A stretch of 64,000 nt of DNA from Agromyces luteolus (GCF_009729855.1 NZ_WODA01000014.1:62001-126000); one strand, 5' to 3'; shown: positions 43,007-54,787, counted from the stretch's first letter. Numbers and translations are program-made. Notes: a model not told the origin generated them from the sequence alone.

Positions 43007-44311
43007 ATGTCCCCGAACCGCACGGAATCCTCCGCGCCAGGCGTCGAGGGGGTCATCGCCGACCACCTCGCGATCTGCGACGGCGCGAAGGCGGACGGTC
43101 CCAGAGGAACCGTCGTCTTCTGCGTCTCCACCGACGACCCCGCCGAGGGAAAGGGCGACCTCTTCGTCGCCCTCGGCCTCGCCCGCGCACTCGGTCGCGC
43201 CGGGTGGGGCGTACGCCTCTGGCCCATGGATCGATGGAACGAGCCGCTCCCAGACGCCGACGTCGCCGTCAGCATGATCGAGTCCTTCGTCCCGGGCGGC
43301 GTCGCCGCTCGCACCGTGCTGCTCGGATGGGTCCGCAACTGGACCGAGCGCTGGGTCGAACTGCCGTTCCTCGCCGCATTCGACGGCTTCCTCGCCTCCT
43401 CGATCGCCACGGCCGACGAGCTGCGGAAGCGCTACGACGGGCCGATCGGCGTGCTCCCGATCGGCGTCGACACCGAACTCTTCGACGGCGTCGCCCCCTC
43501 GGCGCGCCCGTCCGACATCGTGACGACGGCGAACTTCTGGGGTGCCGAGCGGGAGCTGCAGGAGGCGATCCGCCCGGTGGCGGCGCGCCATCGCGTCGAC
43601 TGGTACGGCCAGAACGCGGAGCACCTCGTCCTCCCGGGCGGGGTCCTCCATCGCGGAGCGGTCACGTTCGAGGAGCTCCCCGCCGTGTACGGCTCGGCCA
43701 AGCTCGTGCTCGACGACCTGATCGAGCCCGCGAAGGCGTTCGGCAACCACAACAGCCGGCTCTTCGAGGCGCTCGCGTGCGGCGCGCTCCCCATCACCAA
43801 CACCGACGCCGGCCTCGACGAGCTCGGGCTCTCCGAGGTCCCGTCGTACGGCGAGCACGCCGCCCTCGTCGACGTCGTCGACGGACTGCTCGACGACGAC
43901 GAGCGGCGCGCAGCCCTCGCCGAGCGGCTCCGGTCGATCGTGCGGGATCGGCACTCGTACGCCTCGCGCGCCGAATCGTTCGACGGGTTCCTCGCGCCGA
44001 TCCGCTCATCGGACCGCCGGGTCCGTCCTGAGTGGCTGGGGTGGGCGACCGAGGTCCGCGAGTCGCTGCGCGACGCGGAGTTCGCACTCGACGAGACCAG
44101 GTCCGGCCTGCACGCCGAGCAGCAGCGCACCAGGCGCCTTCGGTCCGAACTCGACGAGACGCACGCCCGACTCAACGAGGTGGCCACCCGCCTGAGGGCG
44201 ATCGAGTCCCATCCGGTCTATCGCACGATGTCCAAGGCGGCCCGGGTCGCACGGCCGCTTCCGCGCCCTGCTCGGAGGGACGCGCAGGGAAGACCGAATT
44301 CGAGCGAATAG
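43007..44311 (+). CDS. Glycosyltransferase with C-terminal coiled coil
   Basis: A 434-residue protein. Residues 35-330 form a GT-B-like domain: STDDPAEGKGDLFVALGLARAL, LPIGVDTELFDG, and the late FGNHNSRLFEALACGALPITN sugar-binding motif. Residues 355-410 form a heptad-like coiled coil (DAEFALDETRSGLHAEQQRT, LRSELDETHARLNEVATRLR) and the end is strongly basic. The coil may dock to other transferases or to the membrane. It is the first of five same-strand genes that include the Wzm/Wzt exporter. Confidence 0.8.
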   Translation: MSPNRTESSAPGVEGVIADHLAICDGAKADGPRGTVVFCVSTDDPAEGKGDLFVALGLARALGRAGWGVRLWPMDRWNEPLPDADVAVSMIESFVPGGVAARTVLLGWVRNWTERWVELPFLAAFDGFLASSIATADELRKRYDGPIGVLPIGVDTELFDGVAPSARPSDIVTTANFWGAERELQEAIRPVAARHRVDWYGQNAEHLVLPGGVLHRGAVTFEELPAVYGSAKLVLDDLIEPAKAFGNHNSRLFEALACGALPITNTDAGLDELGLSEVPSYGEHAALVDVVDGLLDDDERRAALAERLRSIVRDRHSYASRAESFDGFLAPIRSSDRRVRPEWLGWATEVRESLRDAEFALDETRSGLHAEQQRTRRLRSELDETHARLNEVATRLRAIESHPVYRTMSKAARVARPLPRPARRDAQGRPNSSE

Positions 44312-44314
44312 ACT
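44309..44314 (+). promoter_or_regulatory. -10 of wzm
   Basis: TAGACT, whose first three bases are the stop codon of the preceding gene, nine bases before ATG 44324; it gives a transcript with almost no leader. Confidence 0.45.
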
Positions 44315-44323
44315 CTCCTCGTC

Positions 44324-45241
44324 ATGAGTACCTCCTCCGATGCCGCCGCGATCCGCGCTGCTCGATTCCGCACCCTCTCCGCCCTCCCCATGGAGGAGAC
44401 CGCCACGGACGGCGGCGGCTACAGCCTCCTCGGCTCGCTGAAGGAGATCCTCGGTCGGCGCGAGATGCTCGGCCTCATGGTGCGGCGCGACCTCAAGGCC
44501 CGGTACAAGGACTCCTCGCTCGGGTTCTTCTGGTCGCTCGTGCGTCCGCTCACCCAGCTGGCGATCTACTACGTCGTGCTCGGCCAGTTCCTCGGGGCGG
44601 CACGGGGCATCCCCGACTTCGCGATCTACGTCTTCACCGGCCTCACCGCGTACACGCTCTTCAGTGAGATCGTGCTCGGCGGCGCGGGGTCGATCGTCGG
44701 CAACGCGGGGCTCGTGAAGAAGATCTACCTCCCGCGCGAGATCTTCCCGCTCGCGTCGATCGGGTCGGCGATCTTCAACTTCACCATCCAGCTCGGCATC
44801 CTGCTCCTCGCCACGCTCGTGCTCGGGGCCTTCCCCATCCACCCCGGCCTCGCCTACGTCATCCCGTCGCTCGCGATCCTCCTCGTCTTCGGTGCCGCGC
44901 TCGCCCTGCTGCTCGCGGCGATCAACGTCTTCCTGCGCGACGTGCAGTACCTCATCGAGGTCGTCGTGATGCTGCTGATGTGGGCGTCCCCGATCGTCTA
45001 CAGCTGGTCCATGGTCAAGAACGTGGTCCAGCCCTGGGTCCTCGACCTCTACACGAACAACCCGATCACGCTCGCCGTGCTCGGCTTCCAGAAGGCGTTC
45101 TGGACGGCCGGCGCCGATGCGTCCTACCCCGACGACCTCCTGCTGCGCCAGGGCATCGCGATCCTCGTCGGACTGGTCGGCCTGGTCGCTGCGCACGCGG
45201 TGTTCAACCGCATGCAGGGCGACTTCGCGCAGGCGCTCTAG
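44324..45241 (+). CDS. wzm: Polysaccharide ABC exporter, membrane subunit
   Basis: A 305-residue ABC-2 type permease with six membrane segments. The cytoplasmic start LMVRRDLKARYKDSSLGFFWSL and the LVKKIYLPREIFPLASIGS motif are typical of Wzm/TagG proteins that export undecaprenyl-linked O-antigen, teichoic acid or galactan. Its ATPase is encoded two genes downstream. It forms the channel half of the exporter. Confidence 0.95.
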   Translation: MSTSSDAAAIRAARFRTLSALPMEETATDGGGYSLLGSLKEILGRREMLGLMVRRDLKARYKDSSLGFFWSLVRPLTQLAIYYVVLGQFLGAARGIPDFAIYVFTGLTAYTLFSEIVLGGAGSIVGNAGLVKKIYLPREIFPLASIGSAIFNFTIQLGILLLATLVLGAFPIHPGLAYVIPSLAILLVFGAALALLLAAINVFLRDVQYLIEVVVMLLMWASPIVYSWSMVKNVVQPWVLDLYTNNPITLAVLGFQKAFWTAGADASYPDDLLLRQGIAILVGLVGLVAAHAVFNRMQGDFAQAL

Positions 45242-45252
45242 GTGCACCGGCC

Positions 45253-46152
45253 GTGACCCGCGCGCACGTGACCACGATCGTCGTGGCGTACAACTCGAGC
45301 AGCGTCCTGCCGGACCTGCTCGGGTCCCTCGGGAAGGCGTCGACGGGCGACGTCGACCTCGACGTCCTGGTCGTCGACAACGACAGCCGCGACCGGGAGG
45401 CGAGCCGGCGGATCGCCGAGGCGGACGGAGCGCGCTTCCTCGCGCTCGACCGCAACGTCGGCTACGGCGGCGGGGTCAATGCGGGGGCCGGCACCGTCGC
45501 CGAGTCCGACGGGTACCTGCTCGTGTGCAACGCCGACCTCAGGTTCGAGCAGGGCTCCATCGACGAACTGGTGCGATTCGCGGAGGCCCACCCCGAGGTG
45601 GGCGCCCTCGGTCCCGCGATCCTCAACGAGGACGGCACCGTCTACCCGTCGGCTCGACGGTCCCCCACGCTCCGCGAGGGGATCGGCCATGCGCTGCTCG
45701 GCGGGATCGCACCGCGCAATCCGTGGTCGCGTCGGTACCGGGAGGAATCCGTTCGCACCGATCGTCCGAGGCCGGCGGGGTGGCTCTCGGGCGCCTGCCT
45801 GCTGGTCCGCGCCGACCTGTTCCACCGGCTCGGCGGCTTCGACGAGAGCTACTTCATGTACTTCGAGGACGTCGACCTGGGCGACCGCGTTCGCGCGGCC
45901 GGCCACGAGAACATGTACGTCCCCGCCGCGAAGGTGACCCACCTCGGCGCGCATTCGACGAGCGAGGTGTCGAGCCGGATGCTCGCGGTCCACCACGACA
46001 GCGCCTACCGCTACCTCTCGCGGCGCTACCCCGCGTGGTGGCAGGCGCCGATTCGTTGGGCGCTTCGGGCCGGGCTGTGGATCCGCCTCCGGTGGATCAC
46101 GCGCCGGGCCCGACCGATCGCGGCCGGCGCCGGACGGACGGCGCACTCCTGA
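45253..46152 (+). CDS. GT2 rhamnosyltransferase, WbbL-like
   Basis: A 299-residue enzyme. TTIVVAYNSSSVLPDLLGSL, VVDNDSRDREASR, RNVGYGGGVNAGA, VCNADLRFEQG and WLSGACLLVRADLFHRLGGF followed by FMYFEDVDLGDRVRAAG closely follow the plan of mycobacterial WbbL, which adds rhamnose to GlcNAc-PP-undecaprenol to start arabinogalactan. The presence of rmlD-type and LCP genes nearby agrees. GTG 45253 lies 11 bases after wzm. A priming rhamnosyltransferase is the best guess. Confidence 0.88.
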   Translation: MTRAHVTTIVVAYNSSSVLPDLLGSLGKASTGDVDLDVLVVDNDSRDREASRRIAEADGARFLALDRNVGYGGGVNAGAGTVAESDGYLLVCNADLRFEQGSIDELVRFAEAHPEVGALGPAILNEDGTVYPSARRSPTLREGIGHALLGGIAPRNPWSRRYREESVRTDRPRPAGWLSGACLLVRADLFHRLGGFDESYFMYFEDVDLGDRVRAAGHENMYVPAAKVTHLGAHSTSEVSSRMLAVHHDSAYRYLSRRYPAWWQAPIRWALRAGLWIRLRWITRRARPIAAGAGRTAHS

Positions 46153-46199
46153 ATCCCCCGCACTTCACCCCCACACACGCAGAAACGGAGCGACTCCGC

Positions 46200-47429
46200 A
46201 TGGCCAGCACTGGTTCGGTCAGCCCGGCCGGGCAGACTCCGGCTCCGGAGGTCATCAGCCTTCGCGACATCTCCAAGCGCTTCGTCATCCGCAAGGACAA
46301 CTCGCTCAAGGAGCGGCTCGTCACGCTCGGCCGCGCCGGCCGCCGGCACCGCGAGGAGTTCTGGGCGCTCCGCGGCCTGTCCGCCGACCTCGAGGCCGGG
46401 CAGACCGTCGCGCTCATCGGCCACAACGGCTCCGGCAAGAGCACGCTGCTGAAGATCATCGGCGGGATCATCGAACCGACGAAGGGCACGGTGCGTCGTC
46501 GTGGACGCATCGCGGCCCTGCTCGAACTGGGCGCCGGATTCCACCCCGACCTCACCGGTCGCGAGAACGTCTTCCTCAACGCCTCGATCCTCGGGATGTC
46601 GCAGTCTGAGACCGAGGCGAGGTTCGACGACATCGTCGCGTTCTCGGGGATCGGCGAGTTCATCGACACGCAGGTCAAGTTCTACTCCTCCGGCATGTAC
46701 GTGCGACTCGCCTTCGCCGTCGCCGTGCACACCGACCCCGACATCCTGCTCGTCGACGAGGTGCTCGCCGTCGGCGACGAGGCGTTCCAGCGGAAGTGCC
46801 TCGACACGATCAAGCGATTCCAGACCGAGGGCCGCACCATCATCCTGGTGACGCATTCGATGGGCCAGGTGTCCGAGCTGGCCGATCGCGCCATCCTGCT
46901 GCACCACGGCCAGGTGATCCAGGACGGCGATCCGAACGCCGCCATCGCGGCCTTCCGCGACCTGCTCGAGGGCGAACGCCGCGAGCAGGAGCGGGACGCG
47001 CCGAGCAATCCGGTGCTCGAGAACGGCCGGGTCCTGTCGGCGAGCGTCCACGTGGACGGACGCGCGTCCGGGGAGTCGTTCCAGCCGGGAGACGACATCG
47101 TCATCACCACGTCGCTCGAGCACACGACGGGCATCGACGAGTGGGTCTGCGCCGTGCAGATCGACAACGTCATGGGACAACCCGTGTGGGGGACGACCAC
47201 GCGTCGTGTCGGGCTCGAGCTCGCCCCGTTGGAGGGCACCCGGACGCTCTCGCTCACGGTCGACGACGCGATGTTCGCGGGCGGGAAGTACTTCGTGAAC
47301 GTCTCGCTCATGGACTTCGCCGGGCGGCACCTGCACGACCTCGTCCAGGCCACGAGCTTCAACGTCGCCGACCAGCCGGATGCCGCGGGCTCGGTGTACG
47401 CACGTCCCCGATTCACGGTCGTCGACTGA
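46200..47429 (+). CDS. wzt: Polysaccharide ABC exporter, ATPase with Wzt C-terminal domain
   Basis: A 409-residue ATPase. Walker A is GHNGSGKST (about 80), the signature is YSSGM, and Walker B is DILLVDEVLAVGDE. Residues 280-405 form a beta-sandwich Wzt carbohydrate-binding domain. In O9a-type systems that domain recognises the capped, finished chain, so chain length is set before export. ATG 46200 has GGAG about ten bases upstream. The TGATG overlap with the next gene suggests coupling. Partner of the wzm product. Confidence 0.95.
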   Translation: MASTGSVSPAGQTPAPEVISLRDISKRFVIRKDNSLKERLVTLGRAGRRHREEFWALRGLSADLEAGQTVALIGHNGSGKSTLLKIIGGIIEPTKGTVRRRGRIAALLELGAGFHPDLTGRENVFLNASILGMSQSETEARFDDIVAFSGIGEFIDTQVKFYSSGMYVRLAFAVAVHTDPDILLVDEVLAVGDEAFQRKCLDTIKRFQTEGRTIILVTHSMGQVSELADRAILLHHGQVIQDGDPNAAIAAFRDLLEGERREQERDAPSNPVLENGRVLSASVHVDGRASGESFQPGDDIVITTSLEHTTGIDEWVCAVQIDNVMGQPVWGTTTRRVGLELAPLEGTRTLSLTVDDAMFAGGKYFVNVSLMDFAGRHLHDLVQATSFNVADQPDAAGSVYARPRFTVVD

Positions 47430-48259
47430 TGGTCGTGCGCCGGATTCGGCGATTCGGCGCGCGCGTCGCGCGTCGCACCGCACGGGCCCGGCGGACGCTG
47501 CTGCTCCGACGCACCCAGCACGGACGGTTCGGCATGCGGGTGCTCGCGGGCGGTCCCGACGCCGACGCCCTGCCGGTCGTGATGGCGTTGTGGTCGCGTC
47601 CCGAACGCGCCGCCGCGATCCTCGAGGAACTCGCCGCCCAGGAGGGGACGCCTCCGATCCGGCTGTGCTGGTGGAACAACGCACCGCGTCACGATGCGGC
47701 CTACCGCACGGCCGTCCGTGGTCTGGCCCGGGCGGGCGCGATCGCCGGCATCGAGTACCGGTCGAGCCGGGTCAACATCGGCGGCCTCGCGCGATTCCTG
47801 GTGATCCGACGCCTCCGCCGCCAGGGGTACTCCGGCCCGGTCGTGCTCCTCGACGACGACCAGGTGATCGGAACCGACTTCGTCGCACGGCTCACGGCCG
47901 GCTTCGCACCGCGGTCGGTCCGCGGCGTGTACGCCTTCCGCCAGCACGACTCGTACTGGTCGCGTGAGCCGATCGAGGACGGCGACGCCGCGACCTACGT
48001 GGGCACCGGAGGCTGCGTCGTCGATGCGGCGATCGTCGACGATCCCGCCTTCTTCACGAGCCTCCCGGACCGGTACCGGTTCATCGAGGACCAGTGGATG
48101 AGCTTCCGGGCGCGGGTACGGGGGTGGACGCTCGCGAAGGCGGACGCCCCGTTCGAGTTCGTGCTCGACGAACGCAACCAGTACCACGGCCTCATCGAGC
48201 GCAAGGACGAGTTCTTCGCCTACCTCTACAACTCGCGGCCAGACCTTCGTCCGAGGTGA
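47429..48259 (+). CDS. GT2-like glycosyltransferase
   Basis: A 276-residue protein with a very basic N-terminus (VVRRIRRFGARVARRTARAR). VVMALWSRPERAAAILEELA, WWNNAPRHDAAYRTAV, LLDDDQVIGTDFVARL (metal site) and FIEDQWMSFRARV form a GT-A plan. Its start overlaps the wzt stop by one base. Because it is coupled to wzt, it may make the terminal residue that the Wzt domain reads; this is inference. The basic start may hold it at the membrane. Confidence 0.8.
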   Translation: MVVRRIRRFGARVARRTARARRTLLLRRTQHGRFGMRVLAGGPDADALPVVMALWSRPERAAAILEELAAQEGTPPIRLCWWNNAPRHDAAYRTAVRGLARAGAIAGIEYRSSRVNIGGLARFLVIRRLRRQGYSGPVVLLDDDQVIGTDFVARLTAGFAPRSVRGVYAFRQHDSYWSREPIEDGDAATYVGTGGCVVDAAIVDDPAFFTSLPDRYRFIEDQWMSFRARVRGWTLAKADAPFEFVLDERNQYHGLIERKDEFFAYLYNSRPDLRPR

Positions 48260-48267
48260 CCGGGCCC

Positions 48268-49137
48268 TCAGGCCTCCGTCGCGAGCAGGTGCTTCAGGTA
48301 CTGTCCGTAGCCGCTCTTGACGAGCGGGGCGGCCAGCTCGCCCAGCCGTGAGTCGTCGATCCAGCCGGCGCGCCAGGCGATCTCCTCGATGCAGCCGATC
48401 TTGAACCCCTGTCGGTCCTCGATGACGCGGACGTACTCCGACGCCTGCATCATCGACTCGAACGTGCCCGTGTCGAGCCAGGCGGTACCGCGGTCGAGCA
48501 CCTGGACGTTGAGCCTGCCGGCTTCGAGGTAGCGCTCGTTCACCGTCGAGATCTCGAGCTCCCCGCGCGCGCTCGGCTCGATCGTCTTCGCGATCTCGAC
48601 CACGTCGTTGTCGTAGAAGTACAGGCCCGGCACGGCGTAGTTGCTCTTCGGCTCCGCCGGCTTCTCCTCGATCGAGAGCGCCGTGAAGTCCTCGTCGAAC
48701 TCGACGACGCCGTACGCCGTGGGGTCGCTGACCTGGTAGGCGAAGATGACGGCGCCCTCGATGTCGTTGTGCTGTCGCAGCGCCGAGCCGAGGCCGGTGC
48801 CGTGGAAGATGTTGTCGCCGAGCACGAGCGCCACCGACTCGTCGCCGATGAACTCCTCGCCGATGATGAACGCCTGCGCGAGGCCGTCGGGCGAGGGCTG
48901 CACCGCGTACTCGAGGCGGATGCCGAGGCCGGAGCCGTCGCCGAGCAGCGCCTTGAACTGGGCGTTGTACTCGGGCGTCGTGATGATGAGGATCTCGTTG
49001 ATGCCGGCCATCATCAGCGTCGACAGCGGGTAGTAGATCATCGGCTTGTCGTAGATGGGCATGAGCTGCTTCGAGATGCCCTTGGTGATCGGCCAGAGCC
49101 GCGTGCCGGATCCACCGGCGAGGATGATGCCGCGCAT
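48268..49137 (-). CDS. rfbA: Glucose-1-phosphate thymidylyltransferase
   Basis: A 289-residue enzyme (normal length) that makes dTDP-glucose, the first step to dTDP-L-rhamnose. The start [20 protein letters not shown] holds the nucleotide motif, followed by [20 protein letters not shown] and the metal-binding LGDNIFHG. It lies three bases after rfbC on the same strand and ends eight bases from the convergent GT2 gene. Confidence 0.97.
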   Translation of the reverse strand: MRGIILAGGSGTRLWPITKGISKQLMPIYDKPMIYYPLSTLMMAGINEILIITTPEYNAQFKALLGDGSGLGIRLEYAVQPSPDGLAQAFIIGEEFIGDESVALVLGDNIFHGTGLGSALRQHNDIEGAVIFAYQVSDPTAYGVVEFDEDFTALSIEEKPAEPKSNYAVPGLYFYDNDVVEIAKTIEPSARGELEISTVNERYLEAGRLNVQVLDRGTAWLDTGTFESMMQASEYVRVIEDRQGFKIGCIEEIAWRAGWIDDSRLGELAAPLVKSGYGQYLKHLLATEA

Positions 49138-49140
49138 CGG

Positions 49141-49752
49141 TCAGTTCCCCTTGGAGTTCAGCGAGTCGTAGAAGGCGCGAGCGGCCTCCCAGGTGGGCAG
49201 CAGTCCGGATGCCGCGGCCTCGGCGAGGCTCGGAGCGTCGGTGTCCTTCGGCGAGAGCAGCAGGTCGCTCGAGTCGAGCGTGAAGTCCAGCCCGATCTCG
49301 CGGTCGAGCGGGTTCACGCCGTGCTCGCGTGGCGCGTTGAACGGCGCGGTGACGAGGTAGCTCACGGTCGCGTCGTCGCTCAGCGCGACGAAGCAGTGCC
49401 CGAGTCCCTCGGCGATGTAGATCGCCCGCCGGTCGTGCTCGTCGAGCAGCACCGAGTCCCACTGTCCGAACGTGGGCGAGCCCACGCGGATGTCGATCAC
49501 GAAGTCGAGGACCGCACCGCGGGTCGCCGTGACGTACTTCGCCTGGCTCGGCGGGATGTCGGCGAAGTGGATGCCGCGCACGACGCCGCGCTTGGACACC
49601 GAGGTGTTGGCCTGCGCGAGCGACAGCGGGTGCCCGATCGCCTCCTCGAGGCGATCGAAGCGGTACCACTCGAGGAAGACGCCGCGGTCGTCGCCGAACT
49701 GCTTCGGGGTGATCTCGTAGCTGTCGGGGATCTTCAGTTCGCGGATCTGCAC
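49141..49752 (-). CDS. rfbC: dTDP-4-dehydrorhamnose 3,5-epimerase
   Basis: A 203-residue cupin epimerase, third enzyme of the rhamnose pathway. The catalytic His sits in RGIHF and the Tyr in DDATVSYLVT; the GLGHCFVALSD motif is typical. The GTG start at 49752 follows a TAGACT -10 by six bases, so the rfbC-rfbA mRNA is leaderless. The PIG-V-type gene ends 30 bases upstream and may also read into it. Confidence 0.96.
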   Translation of the reverse strand: MQIRELKIPDSYEITPKQFGDDRGVFLEWYRFDRLEEAIGHPLSLAQANTSVSKRGVVRGIHFADIPPSQAKYVTATRGAVLDFVIDIRVGSPTFGQWDSVLLDEHDRRAIYIAEGLGHCFVALSDDATVSYLVTAPFNAPREHGVNPLDREIGLDFTLDSSDLLLSPKDTDAPSLAEAAASGLLPTWEAARAFYDSLNSKGN

Positions 49753-49758
49753 CCCGGA

Positions 49759-49764
49759 AGTCTA
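49759..49764 (-). promoter_or_regulatory. -10 of leaderless rfbC-rfbA operon
   Basis: TAGACT on the minus strand, six bases before GTG 49752, in the 30-base gap behind the PIG-V-type gene. Confidence 0.6.
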
Positions 49765-49782
49765 CCCAAGTCGAGCTTTCGG

Positions 49783-52025
<2,243 letters not shown>

Positions 52026-52027
52026 CC

Positions 52028-52876
52028 GTGCGCGTGCTCATCACCGGCGCGAACGGGATGCTGGGCCGGGACCTCCAGTCGGCGCTCGCTGGCCGCGAGG
52101 TGACCGCGCTCGGCCGTGCCGACCTCGACGTGACGGATGCCGCCGCCGTCGCCGCGGCCGTGGCGGGTCATGACGTGGTCGTCAACTGCGCCGCCTACAC
52201 GAAGGTCGACGACGCCGAGTCGCACGAGGAGCAGGCCTACGCCGTCAACGCCACCGGCACGGCGAACCTCGCCGCCGCGTGCGCGGCCGTCGGAGCGCGC
52301 TTCGCGACCGTCTCCACCGACTACGTGTTCGACGGGAACGCGACGGAGCCGTACGCCGAGGACCTCCCCCGCGATCCGATCAACGCCTACGGCCGCACCA
52401 AGGCCGCCGGCGAGGAGCTCGCGCTCGCCGCGCATCCTGACGGCACCTATGTCGTCCGCACGGCCTGGCTGTACGGCGAGCACGGCGCGAACTTCGCGCA
52501 GACCATGCTGAACCTCGCGAGGTCGAAGGACACGTGGTCGGTCGTCGACGACCAGCTCGGCCAGCCCACGTGGACGGCCGACCTCGCGGCGCAGATCGTC
52601 CTGCTGCTCGACGCCGACGCCCCCGCGGGCGTCTACCACGGCACCAACTCCGGCCAGGCCACCTGGTACGAGTTCGCGAGGGCCGTGCTCGAGGAATCCG
52701 GCCTCGACCCCGAGCGGATCACGCCGACGGACAGCTCGTCGTTCGTGCGCCCGGCTCCGCGTCCGTCGTACTCGGTGCTCGGGCACGCCGCGTGGGCGGC
52801 CGCCGGACTCGCCGAGATGCGGCCGTGGCGCGACGCGCTCGCCGACGCGGTCCGCTCCGGCGCGCTCACGGCCTGA
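52028..52876 (+). CDS. rfbD: dTDP-4-dehydrorhamnose reductase
   Basis: A 282-residue SDR that makes dTDP-L-rhamnose with NAD(P)H, the last step of the pathway. VLITGANGMLGRDLQSAL is the cofactor motif, VNCAAYTKVDDAE is typical of RmlD, STDYVFDGNATEPYAED and NAYGRTKAAGE hold the catalytic residues. GTG 52028 lies two bases after rfbB. It ends at a convergent junction with a motif-built terminator. Confidence 0.96.
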   Translation: MRVLITGANGMLGRDLQSALAGREVTALGRADLDVTDAAAVAAAVAGHDVVVNCAAYTKVDDAESHEEQAYAVNATGTANLAAACAAVGARFATVSTDYVFDGNATEPYAEDLPRDPINAYGRTKAAGEELALAAHPDGTYVVRTAWLYGEHGANFAQTMLNLARSKDTWSVVDDQLGQPTWTADLAAQIVLLLDADAPAGVYHGTNSGQATWYEFARAVLEESGLDPERITPTDSSSFVRPAPRPSYSVLGHAAWAAAGLAEMRPWRDALADAVRSGALTA

Positions 52877-52906
52877 CCCGCTCGACGCCGACGCACCGAG
52901 GTCGTC

Positions 52907-52950
52907 GCGTCGCGGCATCCGTCTTCGATACCGAGCGGATGCCGCGGCGC
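52907..52950. terminator. Terminator from inverted GGATGCCGC motifs
   Basis: A 15-base stem (52907-52921 with 52936-52950, one G-U pair) around a 14-base loop between convergent rfbD and the GT2 gene. Each arm contains the recurrent 9-mer, as at 8550 and 19572. Confidence 0.7.
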
Positions 52951-52958
52951 GCGTCGCC

Positions 52959-54476
52959 TCAGAGCATCCGGGAGTACATCTCGACCTGCATCCGGCGGGA
53001 CCACCGCGACTGGAGGGTGGAGATGTCGGTGTCGAGGATCTTCGGGTCGCGCGTCTTGGACTCGAAGTGGTACAGGCGGGCCCACGGCGAGAACACTGCG
53101 GAGCGACCGGTCGCGCGGATCTTCATGTTCAGGTCGACGTCGTTGTAGTTGCCGGGGAAGGCGAGGCTGAACCCGCCCACCTCCAGGAACACGTCGCGTC
53201 GGACCAGCGCGCAGGCGGCGGTGACGCCGGAGACCTCGTGGTCGACGCTGAGCGACTTGATCGAGTCGTCCCGGCCGCCCTCCCAGCCGAACGCGGCATG
53301 ACCGGCGACCCCGCCGGTGTACACCTGCCCGGAGTGCTGGAGGGTGCTGTCCTCGAAGTAGAGCTGCGCGCCGACGATGCCCACGCCCGGCTGGCGTGCG
53401 AGGCCGACCATCGTCTCGAGCCAGTCGGGCGTCACGATCTCGACGTCGTCGTTGAGGAGCATCAGGAACTCGCCGCGAGCCGCGGCAGCGCCGCGGTTCA
53501 TCTTGCCGCTGAAGTTGAACGGCGCGTCCCAGAGCACGAGGCGCAGCCGATCGCCGCAGATCCGCTCGAGCTCGTCGACGACGGGCCTCGGCGTCTCGGC
53601 GTCCGCGACGATCACGACCTCGACGTTGTCGTAGCCGGAGCCGTCGATCACTCCCCGGACGGCCTCGACGACCAGCGCCCGGTCGACGCCGCCGATCACC
53701 GCGCTGCTGCCGCGCGTGGGGATGACCACCGAGACGAGCGGCTGGTCGTCGACGTCGTAGCGCACCCGCCGGAGGAAGGGCTCGACCTCCTCGACGCGCG
53801 CGCGGATGCCGCGCGCGTCGAGTTCGTGCTCCACGACCCGACGCTGCGCGTCGGACGTTCCGGCGTAGTCGTCGTGGGCCAGGTCCTCGACCGCGAGGAC
53901 CTCGGGAACGAGCGCGACCGGTTCGCCGGCGCGATCGAGCCGCAGCACGAGGTCGAGCACCTGGGAGCGCCGGGCGTCGGCACGCAGGCCTCCGAGACGC
54001 CGCAGGGCATCGATCCGGATCGCGACGACCGGACCGAGGTAGTCGTTGCCGAGGAGACGCAGCGGCGAGAACAGGGGCCGGAGGAGCGGAGCGCCGGTCT
54101 CGGTGGTCGAGTCGCCGTAGACGGCCTGGACCGCCGGGAATCGTGCGAGGAAGCCGTCGAGCTTCGCGATGCCGTCGGGCACGATCCGGCCGCCGCGGAC
54201 GATGACGAGCGTCTCCGCGGAGGTTCGCGCGACGAGGTCGTCGAGGACGGCGGCATCCGCGACGGTCACGGCCGCGCCGGCCTGCCGCGCCGTCTCGGCG
54301 AGCTCGGCCCGCATCGACTCGTCGATGCCCTCGTGCGCGACGACCTGCACGGAGCCCGGCGCGACGCCCGCGGCCAGCACGGCGTCGACGGCGCGCTTCG
54401 CCTCGCCTTCGGCGAGGCCCGCCGCGTCGATCCACACGTCGAAGCGGTCCGTCGCCTGCGACCGGTCTTCGCTCAT
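52959..54476 (-). CDS. Two-part GT2 glycosyltransferase
   Basis: A 505-residue protein. Residues 10-215 look like a degenerate GT-A domain with no clear metal site, and residues 245-480 form a full GT2 domain: PLVSVVIPTRGSSAVIG, DNVEVVIVADAETPRPV, FNFSGKMNRGAAAARGEFLM and LLNDDVEIVTPDWLETMVGL. LVRRDVFLEVGGFSLAFPGN follows. Such double-domain enzymes occur in rhamnan and teichoic-acid-like loci. It is coupled to the small coiled-coil protein by an ATGA overlap. Confidence 0.87.
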   Translation of the reverse strand: MSEDRSQATDRFDVWIDAAGLAEGEAKRAVDAVLAAGVAPGSVQVVAHEGIDESMRAELAETARQAGAAVTVADAAVLDDLVARTSAETLVIVRGGRIVPDGIAKLDGFLARFPAVQAVYGDSTTETGAPLLRPLFSPLRLLGNDYLGPVVAIRIDALRRLGGLRADARRSQVLDLVLRLDRAGEPVALVPEVLAVEDLAHDDYAGTSDAQRRVVEHELDARGIRARVEEVEPFLRRVRYDVDDQPLVSVVIPTRGSSAVIGGVDRALVVEAVRGVIDGSGYDNVEVVIVADAETPRPVVDELERICGDRLRLVLWDAPFNFSGKMNRGAAAARGEFLMLLNDDVEIVTPDWLETMVGLARQPGVGIVGAQLYFEDSTLQHSGQVYTGGVAGHAAFGWEGGRDDSIKSLSVDHEVSGVTAACALVRRDVFLEVGGFSLAFPGNYNDVDLNMKIRATGRSAVFSPWARLYHFESKTRDPKILDTDISTLQSRWSRRMQVEMYSRML

Positions 54477-54757
54477 CCGAGCAGCCGCCGCTTGATGACG
54501 CGCGCCGCGCGGATCGGCAGGGTGACGACGCGTCCGGCGCGCCAGGTCATCGACGTCCGCATCGAGGCCAGGTTGCGCTCGACCGCGACCACCTCCGTCG
54601 GCCCGAGCAGGTCGGGGACGCGGAGTTCCCGGAGCTGCTCCTCGAGGCCGATGACCCGGTCGAGGAGCTCGAGATGCTGCTCCACCGCGCGTTCCTCGGG
54701 GCTGAGGCCCGTGTCGGACCTCCCCTCGGCCCAGTTCGCATCAGGGACGGCGCTCAC
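54473..54757 (-). CDS. Small coiled-coil protein ahead of GT2
   Basis: A 94-residue protein starting at GTG 54757, with GGAAGG a little upstream. Residues 20-45 form a heptad-rich coil (ERAVEQHLELLDRVIGLEEQ). The end, MTWRAGRVVTLPIRAARVIKRR, resembles the basic tails seen at the end of many polysaccharide glycosyltransferases. It may be a detached docking piece for the enzyme encoded next, with which it shares a four-base overlap. I do not recognise a named family. Confidence 0.7.
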   Translation of the reverse strand: MSAVPDANWAEGRSDTGLSPEERAVEQHLELLDRVIGLEEQLRELRVPDLLGPTEVVAVERNLASMRTSMTWRAGRVVTLPIRAARVIKRRLLG

Positions 54758-54787
54758 GCTCGATCTCTTCCTTCCGTCGGCGACACG

